A model generated the notes under the pieces. It worked only from the letters and a program-made list of their open reading frames with translations, was not told the origin of the DNA and made no database searches. The position numbers were made by a program, and so were the translations under genes. Positions 8,243 to 16,147 of a DNA stretch of 40,762 nt are shown piece by piece. The first letter of the stretch is position 1. Each line of letters starts with the position of its first letter. The stretch is from Fuerstiella sp. (GTDB taxonomy: Bacteria; Planctomycetota; Planctomycetia; Planctomycetales; Planctomycetaceae): NCBI GenBank assembly GCA_029247265.1, contig JAQWLN010000009.1, forward strand, positions 1 to 40,762, written 5' to 3'.

Positions 8243-9822
8243 GGCCTCCCTCCATTTGTCTGCGACAACGAGGTGGGTGATTCATTGTCGGAATTCGCTG
8301 CGCCACCAGTCGTTGCGCTCGACTCACCGACAGGTGGCTTCTGATTCTTCAACGGCTCAGGTGTGTCAGAAAGATGGCTCGAATAGTCCTTCCGGGGTCG
8401 ACTTTCTACTCGCATGGTCGTCTGGAAGCTCCAGACGCTCTTCTTGCCGTCCTTAACCTCCCGAATGCCAGGTGTGCGAAGTTGGTGGTATTGGTCTCGC
8501 AGACTTGCTTCCATCTTCCCAATCGCATCCGGGGAACTGCTATTACCGCGGAATGAAATGACAGACGAAGAGCCGGAAGGGCTGGCTGAAAACTGCTGTA
8601 CTGTCAGTTCTGAGCTGGACGGCATGCGGATAGTGAGATCTCGCAGTTCATCCAGCCAGCTCATTCGTGACGCTTCCCAGGCCGTCAGAACTTTTGCCAG
8701 GTTGCGTTTTGAGCGAGTTTTTTTGACCAGCTCGTCCAGTTCGCCTGCACGCGCCTGCAGTCTCGTATTGTCTGCGGTGATATCCGCAAACTGCGAATGC
8801 ACAAAGTACCAGCCTCCTGCCAGGAGCAGAGCAATCCCAGCCACGATTGCCAGCACTCGGTTCCGTTGATTGACAGGTCGGGGTGGACGTTTGGGGTTGG
8901 CAAAATCCACCGCTGGTCGCACTCCCAGTGCCTCTTCTTTCAAGGCAGCGATCAACGGAGCGTAGGCGCCGACGGCAGCGTCTCCGGCTTCTCCGTCCAG
9001 AAGCGAACGAGATGATACTCTTCGAACGTCCACCGGAAACTGATTATTGAGAGCATCGACCAGGATCGCTGCTTCGATTTCAGAACCGACCACAACGATA
9101 TCCGAAATTTCAACATCCTGTTCAATCTGACTGCCAGCGGAAATTACCGTTCGCTGCAGTTCCGAAGTAATGTACTCCGCCGCCTCGAGCCCCCGCATGG
9201 CTCGCCCCAGACGAATGGTTCGAGACAATCGGGGAAGACCATTTTGAGCGATCAGGACATGAGTCGCTTCGGCCCCCTGGCTCACAACCATAACGGCCTT
9301 TGAGCCAGTCTCGGTCGCGGCTGCTGCAAAGACCCGCAGCGGCTGAGTAATCACCACAGCTCGGACCACTGAGCAGCCCGAATTCTGCACAACATCCTGA
9401 ATCTGCTGTTGTTCCGTGGCAGGCAGTACCATCGCACTAACGCTGCCTACTGCAGTTTCGGCAGACGGATAGGGCACGAAGTCGATGACGCTGTCATCCG
9501 AAAAACCGGTCAACTGCCGCAGTGCCATATTGCGCACAATCGTCGGCAGTTCCGCATTTGATGCGGGCGGAACCGGGAAGCTGACAGAATCAACGACACC
9601 ACGATTTACACACAGTACGAGCGTCGCTTTAGTAGCTTTCAGGTCCCGCACGAGCGAGCAAACGCGGTCGGCAACCGAAGTCGAAGCCTCGTCACTGATT
9701 TCTTCAAGGTCAATATTTCGTTCCCCGGCCTCCACCACGCGCAGCACGCCGTCGCGTTCCGCAGTGCCAAGCACATAACGGATAAAAGTCGAATTCCAGT
9801 TGATTGCAAGGAGCCTAGGCAT
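8239..9822 (-). CDS. gspL: GspL-like protein (PilM-type actin fold plus PilN-like part)
   Basis: Cytoplasmic-to-inner-membrane platform protein of the T2SS, 527 residues. Residues 1-300 resemble the actin-like PilM/GspL cytoplasmic domain (opening RLLAINWNSTFIRYVLG; later VVVVGSEIEAAILVDAL region). A single transmembrane helix follows at about 325-342 (VLAIVAGIALLLAGGWYFV). After it come a coiled coil and a PilN-like periplasmic domain (SWLDELRDLTIRMPSSSELT). The last ~50 residues are a Ser/Thr/Pro/Asn-rich tail. In the family this protein links the GspE ATPase to GspM and the pseudopilus. It lies 66 bp after gspK and overlaps gspM by ATGA. Fold and position support the call; overall similarity to proteobacterial GspL looks low. 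Confidence 0.78.
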   Translation of the reverse strand: MPRLLAINWNSTFIRYVLGTAERDGVLRVVEAGERNIDLEEISDEASTSVADRVCSLVRDLKATKATLVLCVNRGVVDSVSFPVPPASNAELPTIVRNMALRQLTGFSDDSVIDFVPYPSAETAVGSVSAMVLPATEQQQIQDVVQNSGCSVVRAVVITQPLRVFAAAATETGSKAVMVVSQGAEATHVLIAQNGLPRLSRTIRLGRAMRGLEAAEYITSELQRTVISAGSQIEQDVEISDIVVVGSEIEAAILVDALNNQFPVDVRRVSSRSLLDGEAGDAAVGAYAPLIAALKEEALGVRPAVDFANPKRPPRPVNQRNRVLAIVAGIALLLAGGWYFVHSQFADITADNTRLQARAGELDELVKKTRSKRNLAKVLTAWEASRMSWLDELRDLTIRMPSSSELTVQQFSASPSGSSSVISFRGNSSSPDAIGKMEASLRDQYHQLRTPGIREVKDGKKSVWSFQTTMRVESRPRKDYSSHLSDTPEPLKNQKPPVGESSATTGGAANSDNESPTSLSQTNGGRP

Positions 9823-9888
9823 GACATTGAATGCTAGCCTGCAGTGAAATCCGTGCGAAACCTGTTGGTCACGTCGGGCTCAATCAGT

Positions 9889-11556
9889 CTATTCAAAACC
9901 TTCAGATTTTTGTTCCAATTCACCTAACGAAACGGACAACCCCAGTTCCGCAAGGTCCACCCAGTCTACTCGGCGCGGAGGGTCATTGGCAGCATCGATT
10001 GTGACTTTACGTCGCAGGAAAGGCCCGCCGATTCGGCGATACACGATGATCTCGGCCGAATGAACATCGCCTCGTGTTGTGATGTGAGAATAGATCCGTC
10101 GAAACGTCGATAAATCTAAAATCTGCCGCGTCAGAAGCCAAACCGTCGATGATCGCTCTGTGGTGTCCAGAGTCATCCGCTGCTGAACAATCCGGGAAGC
10201 AATCGCCGGATCACCAATGAGTGCACTCAGCACCTGCTCAGAGGCCGAATTGATGTTGATCCGCCCGGTCAACACGTTGGACAACGCCGTCGTCGTTTGT
10301 TCTTCAAGCAACCGAAATTGTTGCAGACTTTCGGCACTGTCAAGCTTCAATGGGCTCTTCGCGAGCAGCCCGATTGCTGATCCCGAAGCCGATGATGGCA
10401 GTTGCACCGACGAGCCAACCAGATCTGCCAGACTTGAGATCTGATGCAGGCTTAAGGTTGTATTATTCGTGGCCACCCCCGCTTCCAATGGACCGACGCC
10501 AGGGGCTGCGGTGTCGGTTGTGCCGTACATTCGAGCTAACCGAATAAAGCGAGCGACTTCCGGCGAAAGAAACCTGCCAAGCTGCGATTCGAAATCATCC
10601 AGACTGGTATGTGCATCTTCGTTGAGCGCCAGTCGTGGCCGTCCACTGCCATCGAAATTCCGTTCAGCGCTGTGGATTGTGAGATACGAGGACCACGCCG
10701 TCGAATCCTGCGTATCTGACTGACTCGATAGCCCCGAAGTGCCATAAAAGCTGTCGCGTCCAACACCTTTGACAAACAACAGTTCCTCCAGTGAGTCGGG
10801 TAGTGCATTACGTGGCCGGTACGGCTCTGCCAGACGCTGATAGTAATCCGACTCCGCACCAAACTGGCGCGGTTGATCATCAGCATCGATCCAGTCCAGA
10901 ATCGAATCGGCAGCTTCATCTGTCATTCCCGGAATCTGCATCAGTCCGCGATGTCCGTCGCCGGGATTTTCCATATCCCATGCCAAAACGCGTGCCAGGT
11001 GCAGCTTTGCGGACTCATTCTGCAAACCAAATGTGAGTCTTTGCTGCGGGGCGCCGTCATACAATTCTTCCAGCAAGTCGCCATCAACATTCGCCGTCGG
11101 ATCTGCCGCGTTGTTCGGCAGGCTGTGTACCACTGAAAAACGGCAGCTTTCATTGTTCCCACCGATCACCGAGACATCGTCACCGGCCCCGCGAAACAGA
11201 TCAACCTGAGACACAACGCGCGACTGGAACAGAGTCGAATTTTCAGAAAGCGTCTCAGATTCGATCATCGAAGTCGCCTGTTGCTCGGCTATCGCCAACA
11301 GAAAAGTTTCGGCGCTGGCCATCGTTTGCTGCGCCTGTAGCAGGTCACCGTTGATTTTGGCCGCTTCGTACTCTGTCGTCATGTCCGCCAGAAACCCAAA
11401 ACCGGCCAGGGCCAGCATCGCCACCAGAACAAGAACAACGATCAATACGACACCGCGGCGATCGCTTTGTGTCTGTGGTACTCTGTGCCAGGTGCAGGCG
11501 ACCAGTAAATTTGGGTTGGTAAATTCCTGTGTGTCTCTCTGGGCGTTTCTCATCAT
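9889..11556 (-). CDS. gspK: GspK, pseudopilus tip minor pseudopilin
   Basis: Minor pseudopilin of the pseudopilus tip complex with GspI and GspJ, 555 residues, longer than the usual ~320-340. The N-terminal part has a ~33-residue basic leader ending RRG|VVLIVVLVLVAMLALAGF, a prepilin peptidase site with the GspK-typical lack of Glu at +5. The large helical domain contains the GspK helix-hairpin-helix-like segments LMQIPGMTDEAADSILDWID and RININSASEQVLSALIGDPA. The C-terminal region ends in a basic/acidic tail. The start overlaps the gspJ stop (ATGA 11556-11553). No prepilin peptidase gene lies in this window, so processing must rely on one elsewhere. The extra length is spread between the two helical segments. 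Confidence 0.9.
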   Translation of the reverse strand: MMRNAQRDTQEFTNPNLLVACTWHRVPQTQSDRRGVVLIVVLVLVAMLALAGFGFLADMTTEYEAAKINGDLLQAQQTMASAETFLLAIAEQQATSMIESETLSENSTLFQSRVVSQVDLFRGAGDDVSVIGGNNESCRFSVVHSLPNNAADPTANVDGDLLEELYDGAPQQRLTFGLQNESAKLHLARVLAWDMENPGDGHRGLMQIPGMTDEAADSILDWIDADDQPRQFGAESDYYQRLAEPYRPRNALPDSLEELLFVKGVGRDSFYGTSGLSSQSDTQDSTAWSSYLTIHSAERNFDGSGRPRLALNEDAHTSLDDFESQLGRFLSPEVARFIRLARMYGTTDTAAPGVGPLEAGVATNNTTLSLHQISSLADLVGSSVQLPSSASGSAIGLLAKSPLKLDSAESLQQFRLLEEQTTTALSNVLTGRININSASEQVLSALIGDPAIASRIVQQRMTLDTTERSSTVWLLTRQILDLSTFRRIYSHITTRGDVHSAEIIVYRRIGGPFLRRKVTIDAANDPPRRVDWVDLAELGLSVSLGELEQKSEGFE

Positions 11557-12734
11557 TGCAGAAACCCGTCTGCAACGTCAGGCGATGTCGCGTCAGCTTT
11601 TCCCGGACTTCGCGTTGTATCCAGCAGGATAATCCGGCTGAATGTCCGTGGAACGATTCCTTCCCACGGATCTGATTCGTCCTGTCGTGTGGAGGTGCCT
11701 GTCGAATCCGTCGCTGAAAACGAATGGTTCAGATCTTTTTCCAGAATGCTGCCTGATTCCGTCGTCGCAGGGTTAAGACTTTCAAACTCTTCAGCTGTAA
11801 TCACATCCAGCGATATTCGAACAGCAGCGGGAAGAGTTTCCGCTCGGCTCTCTGGCCAGTCCGCTACCCAGTCCTGTCGATCAAAATACTGAAAACGACA
11901 GCCAACAACTTCCGGAATCATTTCATACGTTGACGCCACCACACTTTCCTGATCATCGCTCACATCACGAAGTGGTTCGTCCTGTGGAAACAACAGCGTT
12001 TCCAGCGTTGATCGATCAAGTGACACATCGTCATTAGAAAGGCTTCGTTCGGCAGTAGATCGCTGCGCCTGCAAAGCCTTAAGATCTGCGGCGTTCACCT
12101 GCAATCGATAGAGTCCCGATGGCAATGATGAAATCCCTTCTGTCTGCCCAAACGGCTGTAGCTGATAGATGACGGTCTGGAATTCAGCCACATGGACGAC
12201 GGAGCCTTCTCCGAAATCATCCGCATGTTGCGAACCGCCGCCAAGCTCGTTGAGCAGATCAATATCCGATGGCGCCTTCGTCGCCTTTAGCGGAGGTCGG
12301 CGCATTGTCAGTCGAATTGCTGTTGGCGTTCCGGTCAACATTATCCGGGCCGGTCCGTCATATCCGCGTGCTTCAATACCGGAGGCATCAGAGAATTCGG
12401 AAAATTCTTCGACACCGAATTCCGGTGTTGGGATCTCTCCATCACCTTCACCACCAGGCTGTGTCGACGACGATTCGACAGACTTCAGCGAAACAGCTGA
12501 AAGGTCTTCCGACAGAATCTGAAAAAGTGAACGAACTAACTGTTGTTCAGTTGTTTGAGATTGCCCCGCGGTCAGCAGACTGTTGTACATTGACATCACG
12601 CCCCATGTCACGGACATCAACGCCGCAACAAGGATCATTGCTATCAACATTTCGGCAAGCGTGTATGCGCTACGCAGCAGCCGGTCGAACGCGGGCACCT
12701 GGTTGTATGTTCTGGTGTAACACCGGTGGATCAT
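11553..12734 (-). CDS. gspJ: GspJ, minor pseudopilin
   Basis: Minor pseudopilin of 393 residues, longer than the usual ~200. The leader ends RSA|YTLAEMLIAMILVAALM, with the conserved Glu at +5, but the residue before the cleavage point is Ala instead of the normal Gly. The rest is a pseudopilin-type hydrophobic helix followed by a globular region (LVRSLFQILSEDLSAVSLK) and a Ser/Glu-rich stretch (about residues 82-110). The C-terminal part has a strand pattern typical of GspJ, VVGCRFQYFDRQDWVADWPE, then LPAAVRISLDV. It follows gspI by an ATGA overlap and precedes gspK by another, matching the H-I-J-K order of other T2SS operons. Confidence 0.88.
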   Translation of the reverse strand: MIHRCYTRTYNQVPAFDRLLRSAYTLAEMLIAMILVAALMSVTWGVMSMYNSLLTAGQSQTTEQQLVRSLFQILSEDLSAVSLKSVESSSTQPGGEGDGEIPTPEFGVEEFSEFSDASGIEARGYDGPARIMLTGTPTAIRLTMRRPPLKATKAPSDIDLLNELGGGSQHADDFGEGSVVHVAEFQTVIYQLQPFGQTEGISSLPSGLYRLQVNAADLKALQAQRSTAERSLSNDDVSLDRSTLETLLFPQDEPLRDVSDDQESVVASTYEMIPEVVGCRFQYFDRQDWVADWPESRAETLPAAVRISLDVITAEEFESLNPATTESGSILEKDLNHSFSATDSTGTSTRQDESDPWEGIVPRTFSRIILLDTTRSPGKADATSPDVADGFLQ

Positions 12735-13291
12735 CGGAATCCTCCGGCGTCAGAAAACAGCTCTCCTGCGGAGTCACTGCCGGACATTTCATCGAAACGC
12801 ACCCAGCGACTGAGTCGAAACTGCACTGGCCTTCGCAGCATCGACTCAGTCTGCGAGACCTCGACGGTAAGCCCGATGAGTCCCGGTGATTCCTGCACCG
12901 ACGCGATTCGCACGGAATACAACCAACGCGAACTTCCCGCCGAAGCGGAATCATCAACCGTTCCGGTGAAGACATCGTCATCAACGAGATCTTCCAGCTG
13001 CCCGAATCCAGCCGCAGGTAACGGCGTAAGTGGCGCCTCTTCGATCGATTCCATCGGCCGAAGTCCCAGCATGATTTCGTGAATCGTGTGTTCGCACAAT
13101 CGCTGAGCTTCGGACTGAAATTCTGCCTTATTGGCCTGAGTTCGTCCCATTCCGATAAGTCGTGACAGCACAACCACACTGCCCATCAGCAACGCCGTGG
13201 CCAGGATGACCTCCATCAAACTTATGCCACGTCGCCGCGGGCACGTTGAGACTGATTGTGACCTGGCAGGCACTGAGCAAATGCGTATCAT
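12731..13291 (-). CDS. gspI: GspI, minor pseudopilin
   Basis: Minor pseudopilin of 186 residues. The basic leader ends RRRG|ISLMEVILATALLMGSV, an orthodox prepilin peptidase site with Glu at +5. A short globular domain includes EFQSEAQRLCEHTIHEIMLG and the strand LIGLTVEVSQ near the C-terminus. GspI usually nucleates the tip complex with GspJ and GspK, whose genes follow directly. Start ATG 13291 overlaps the gspH stop, and its own stop overlaps gspJ's start (both ATGA), so stoichiometric coupled translation is likely. Confidence 0.88.
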   Translation of the reverse strand: MIRICSVPARSQSVSTCPRRRGISLMEVILATALLMGSVVVLSRLIGMGRTQANKAEFQSEAQRLCEHTIHEIMLGLRPMESIEEAPLTPLPAAGFGQLEDLVDDDVFTGTVDDSASAGSSRWLYSVRIASVQESPGLIGLTVEVSQTESMLRRPVQFRLSRWVRFDEMSGSDSAGELFSDAGGFR

Positions 13292-14052
13292 TGCGTTGTC
13301 TCATCAGACAAAGCAGCGATGCGGTCGTCAACGTTTATGGAAGCCCTGCGAAACGGAGACGAATAACTAACAGCGGATGTCAGCCCCCGCACCGTCACGG
13401 TAACAACGAAATCACGGCTACCATTGATTGTTACTGTGCTGTCCTCGCTGCGGCCATTGGGCCGGAAGGATATCGACTGAGAACGAAGCTCTGAAAAGCT
13501 GGCGCCGACGACATCCGCAGGCTCATCGGCGACGACATTACCTTCGCTCTGTTCCGTCAATGGAGGCGATTCGGCAAAGGTCACACCTTCAGGTAACAGC
13601 CCCTGGCGCAGGACAGACGATTCGTGAGAATTCACCAGCACGTTCTCCGTCGCCGCCCGACCTGTTTTCAGTCCGGACAGAGGACGAGAATCACCGGTCA
13701 TGGTCGACTGCTGCAGCGGCGACGCCCCCTTTCGCTCAATCGTCCAGCTGCGGCCGCCTGCTTCGAACTGAAATACCAGCGGTACTCCTTCTCGAATCGC
13801 CAGAGACCGCGTTTTTGCGAGCGCCGCTCGCACCTGACGAGCGCTGGACCGCAGTCGACTTTTGTCGAGCGGCCCCCGCAACGACGGCAACGCGAAGGCA
13901 GCCATCGCGGCCATAATGGCCAGCACGATCAACATCTCCATTAACGAATATCCGGCGCGCACACGAGCGGACGAACCAGAGGGGCAAGAGTTCGTCAGCT
14001 TCACGTGGCTGGCAGTTGGGTGTGAATGTATGGAGCGCATGATTGTTCTCAT
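13288..14052 (-). CDS. gspH: GspH-like minor pseudopilin
   Basis: Minor pseudopilin of 254 residues from ATG 14052, which has GGAAG seven bases upstream. The in-frame TTG at 14088 is less likely. The leader ends RVRAG|YSLMEMLIVLAIMAAMAA, a canonical cleavage site with Glu at +5. The LRSSARQVRAALAKTRSLAI segment and following GVPLVFQFE are characteristic of GspH/FimT. The middle of the protein (about 110-190) is Ser/Glu-rich and longer than in proteobacterial GspH. It is separated from gspG by 166 bp that contain one copy of the dispersed repeat, the only sizeable break in the G-to-K run. Confidence 0.85.
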   Translation of the reverse strand: MRTIMRSIHSHPTASHVKLTNSCPSGSSARVRAGYSLMEMLIVLAIMAAMAAFALPSLRGPLDKSRLRSSARQVRAALAKTRSLAIREGVPLVFQFEAGGRSWTIERKGASPLQQSTMTGDSRPLSGLKTGRAATENVLVNSHESSVLRQGLLPEGVTFAESPPLTEQSEGNVVADEPADVVGASFSELRSQSISFRPNGRSEDSTVTINGSRDFVVTVTVRGLTSAVSYSSPFRRASINVDDRIAALSDETTQ

Positions 14053-14119
14053 GAACTGACTTCCATGCCATTCGTCACATATCGTCAACAGAGCGTCAGA
14101 CGATATGTTGCCGAAACCT

Positions 14120-14220
14120 ACAGCGTTTCACGCTGACCGTGCTCGCGAAGAACGCATTTCGATAGCAGTTTCGTTACTCCCACGAGCCAGTATTGTCTAC
14201 GACAACAGGTAAATTGCTCT
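14120..14220 (+). repeat. Dispersed ~100-bp intergenic repeat, copy 1
   Basis: It begins with a small hairpin sequence ACAGCGTTTCACGCTGAC, contains ACTCCCACGAGCCAGTATTG and GTCTACGACAA, and ends TGCTCT. Two further copies lie at 35247-35336 (+) and 37868-37969 (-), with matching start, middle and end. This copy sits between gspG and gspH and its last bases include part of the gspG stop codon. No coding potential is apparent; it may be a REP- or MITE-like element. Confidence 0.8.
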
Positions 14221-14791
14221 AACTGGCGCCACTTTCGTCGCCCATGTCTGCACCGTCACCGCTGGTGCCGTCGCCAGTCCAGCTGACAACATCGTCGTCG
14301 GTGTTTTCCTGGCCATCGGGGCCAAAGGACCAGATGTCAGGCACATTGATCTTGTTGTGCGTCGCTGGAAACTCATAACGATAACTATTTCCCCAGGGGT
14401 CCTTCGGCAGTGTTTCCGTTTTGATATACGGACCGTCCCAGTTCGAACCACTGCCGGCGCTGCTTTCGTCATCACCTTCCAGTTCAACATCTTCTCCGCC
14501 GGCTGAGTCACCTTCACCCGAATCTGCCGTTGGAACGGCGACCAGAGCTGCGAGGCCCTGTTCGCTTGACGGAAAACGATTCATGTCGATGGCATATCGT
14601 TCCAGTGAGGACTGAAACATTCCAATTTGAGTCTTGACGGAATTAATGTCAGCCTTTGCTTTGCTGCCCAGAAGCCGCGGTCCCACCAGCGACACCAGCA
14701 GCACCAGGATAGCCATCACGATCAGCAGTTCGGTCAGCGTAAACCCCCTGCGAACGTTTGCTGCTGCAAATTTCGTTTGTCGTTTCAACAC
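14219..14791 (-). CDS. gspG: GspG, major pseudopilin
   Basis: Major pseudopilin, the subunit polymerised into the T2SS pseudopilus; 190 residues versus ~140-150 usual. The leader ends NVRRG|FTLTELLIVMAILVLLVSL with Glu at +5. The GspG signature follows: LERYAIDMNRFPSSEQGLAAL, then GPYIKTETLPKDPWGNSYRY and the calcium-loop-like DIWSFGPDGQENTDDDVVSW. An extra acidic stretch (residues about 112-139, rich in Gly, Ser, Asp and Glu) is inserted between helix and beta part, and the C-terminus is also acidic. The start is GTG but is preceded by a perfect AAGGAGG seven bases away, fitting high expression. It lies 138 bp after gspF, with a hairpin in the gap. Confidence 0.95.
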   Translation of the reverse strand: MLKRQTKFAAANVRRGFTLTELLIVMAILVLLVSLVGPRLLGSKAKADINSVKTQIGMFQSSLERYAIDMNRFPSSEQGLAALVAVPTADSGEGDSAGGEDVELEGDDESSAGSGSNWDGPYIKTETLPKDPWGNSYRYEFPATHNKINVPDIWSFGPDGQENTDDDVVSWTGDGTSGDGADMGDESGAS

Positions 14792-14798
14792 CTTGAAT

Positions 14799-14805
14799 CC
14801 TCCTT
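14799..14805 (-). promoter_or_regulatory. Consensus ribosome binding site of gspG
   Basis: AAGGAGG on the minus strand, seven bases before GTG 14791-14789. It is the strongest Shine-Dalgarno sequence I noticed in the cluster and fixes the non-ATG start. Confidence 0.8.
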
Positions 14806-14824
14806 TTTCTGTTCGTTAGTTTTT

Positions 14825-14839
14825 TGCGGTCGTACCGCA
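14825..14839. other. Hairpin between gspF and gspG
   Basis: TGCGGT-CGT-ACCGCA is a perfect 6-bp stem with a 3-base loop in the gspF-gspG gap. On the operon (minus) strand it is followed by A residues, so it is not an intrinsic terminator. It could act as an mRNA 5' stabiliser or processing site that raises gspG relative to gspE/F. Function is a guess. Confidence 0.35.
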
Positions 14840-14929
14840 ACCAGATTCGAGTTGCCACTCGGAGCTGTATCGCTCGCTTCCAACGGATCTCAGAAATTCG
14901 TCCGTCTTCCCGCTACGACGACTCCGGGG

Positions 14930-16138
14930 TCAACTCATCGACGTACTCATCTCAAACACGGGCAACAGCAGAGCCACAATTACAAACAGCACTGCACTGC
15001 CCATTACCATTAACAACGCCGGTTCGATCAGACGAACCATTGTGTCCAATTGCCGAGCCACCTTTTTGTCGATGTTGTCGGCAATATTGTTCAGAACGTT
15101 TTCCAGATTGTTGGCCTCTTCAGCAATACTGATCATGGCCATCACGTTCGGGGGTAACAGTCCGCACTTCGAAAGCGGCCCGGACAGGCTTTCGCCCGCA
15201 GATATATTTTTCGCGGACTCCTGAATGGCCCGCCCCAGAACAACGTTGCCTGACGAATCGCTGCTGATGTTCAGAGCCTTCAGTATAGGAACTCCGTTCC
15301 GTAGTAACGTGCCCAGAATTCGACAGAATCGAGATGTCGCTCCGTTCAGGAAAATCGGTCCAAAAACAGGGACTTTCGTCTTGTAGCCATCAACGATTTC
15401 TCGCCCCCCTGGCGACGCTGTCCATTTCCGAACGCCGTACACCATTCCCGCCAGAGCCATCGCCACCAGGATCCCGAATCGCCCCAGAAAATCGCTCAAC
15501 CAAAGCAACGCCACGGTTGCGCCGGGTAAAGTCCCCTTACGTTCCAACTGAGCAAACAGGTCTGAAAACTTCGGTACAAAAAAGACGATCAGGACGATGG
15601 TCACGATCGAGCCCGCCGCGGCCAGAAATGCCGGGTACGCCATGGCCCCTTTGACTTTGGCCTTTAGCTCTTCAGTCCGTTCCAGAAACTCAGCCGTCTG
15701 CTGCAGCGACTCTTCCAGAAAGGCGCCTTCAGTTCCGGCCCGTACAATACTGATTGTCAGATCGTTAAATACATCCCCGTGAGCCCCCATCGCTTCATAT
15801 AACTGGGCTCCTTCAGAGATACGACTGCGGATGTCTGACAACACAGCCTGCATGCGTTCATGAGGTGTTTGCTGAATCAACACACTCAGGGCCTGCAGCA
15901 ACGGTACGCCGTTAGCCAGCAGATCAGCCAGCTGAGTGAGTGTGTTGGCTAATAGCTCGGCGTTGATTCGCCGATTCAGTTTCAGCGAAAACCCTGATGC
16001 CTTCGCCGGAATGACATCCAGTGGAAACAGCGAACGTTCGGTCAGTATCGCCATCACGTCACCGCGCGAATCGGCCGCAATCAGACCGTCGACGTCCTGA
16101 CCGGTGAGCGTTCTGGCGGTGTATGCGAATTCCTGCAT
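14930..16138 (-). CDS. gspF: GspF, T2SS inner-membrane platform protein
   Basis: Polytopic inner-membrane platform protein of T2SS/type IV pilus systems, 402 residues, the family's usual length. It shows the duplicated GspF domain: first copy around LLANTLTQLADLLANGVPLL through EGAFLEESLQQTAEFLERTE, second around RFCRILGTLLRNGVPILKAL through SIAEEANNLENVLNNIADN. Membrane segments are AYPAFLAAAGSIVTIVLIVF, FGILVAMALAGMVYGV and the C-terminal ALLMVMGSAVLFVIVALLLP. It works with GspE to extrude pseudopilin from the membrane. ATG 16138 lies nine bases after the gspE stop. Confidence 0.96.
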   Translation of the reverse strand: MQEFAYTARTLTGQDVDGLIAADSRGDVMAILTERSLFPLDVIPAKASGFSLKLNRRINAELLANTLTQLADLLANGVPLLQALSVLIQQTPHERMQAVLSDIRSRISEGAQLYEAMGAHGDVFNDLTISIVRAGTEGAFLEESLQQTAEFLERTEELKAKVKGAMAYPAFLAAAGSIVTIVLIVFFVPKFSDLFAQLERKGTLPGATVALLWLSDFLGRFGILVAMALAGMVYGVRKWTASPGGREIVDGYKTKVPVFGPIFLNGATSRFCRILGTLLRNGVPILKALNISSDSSGNVVLGRAIQESAKNISAGESLSGPLSKCGLLPPNVMAMISIAEEANNLENVLNNIADNIDKKVARQLDTMVRLIEPALLMVMGSAVLFVIVALLLPVFEMSTSMS

Positions 16139-16147
16139 CCCAGGTTT

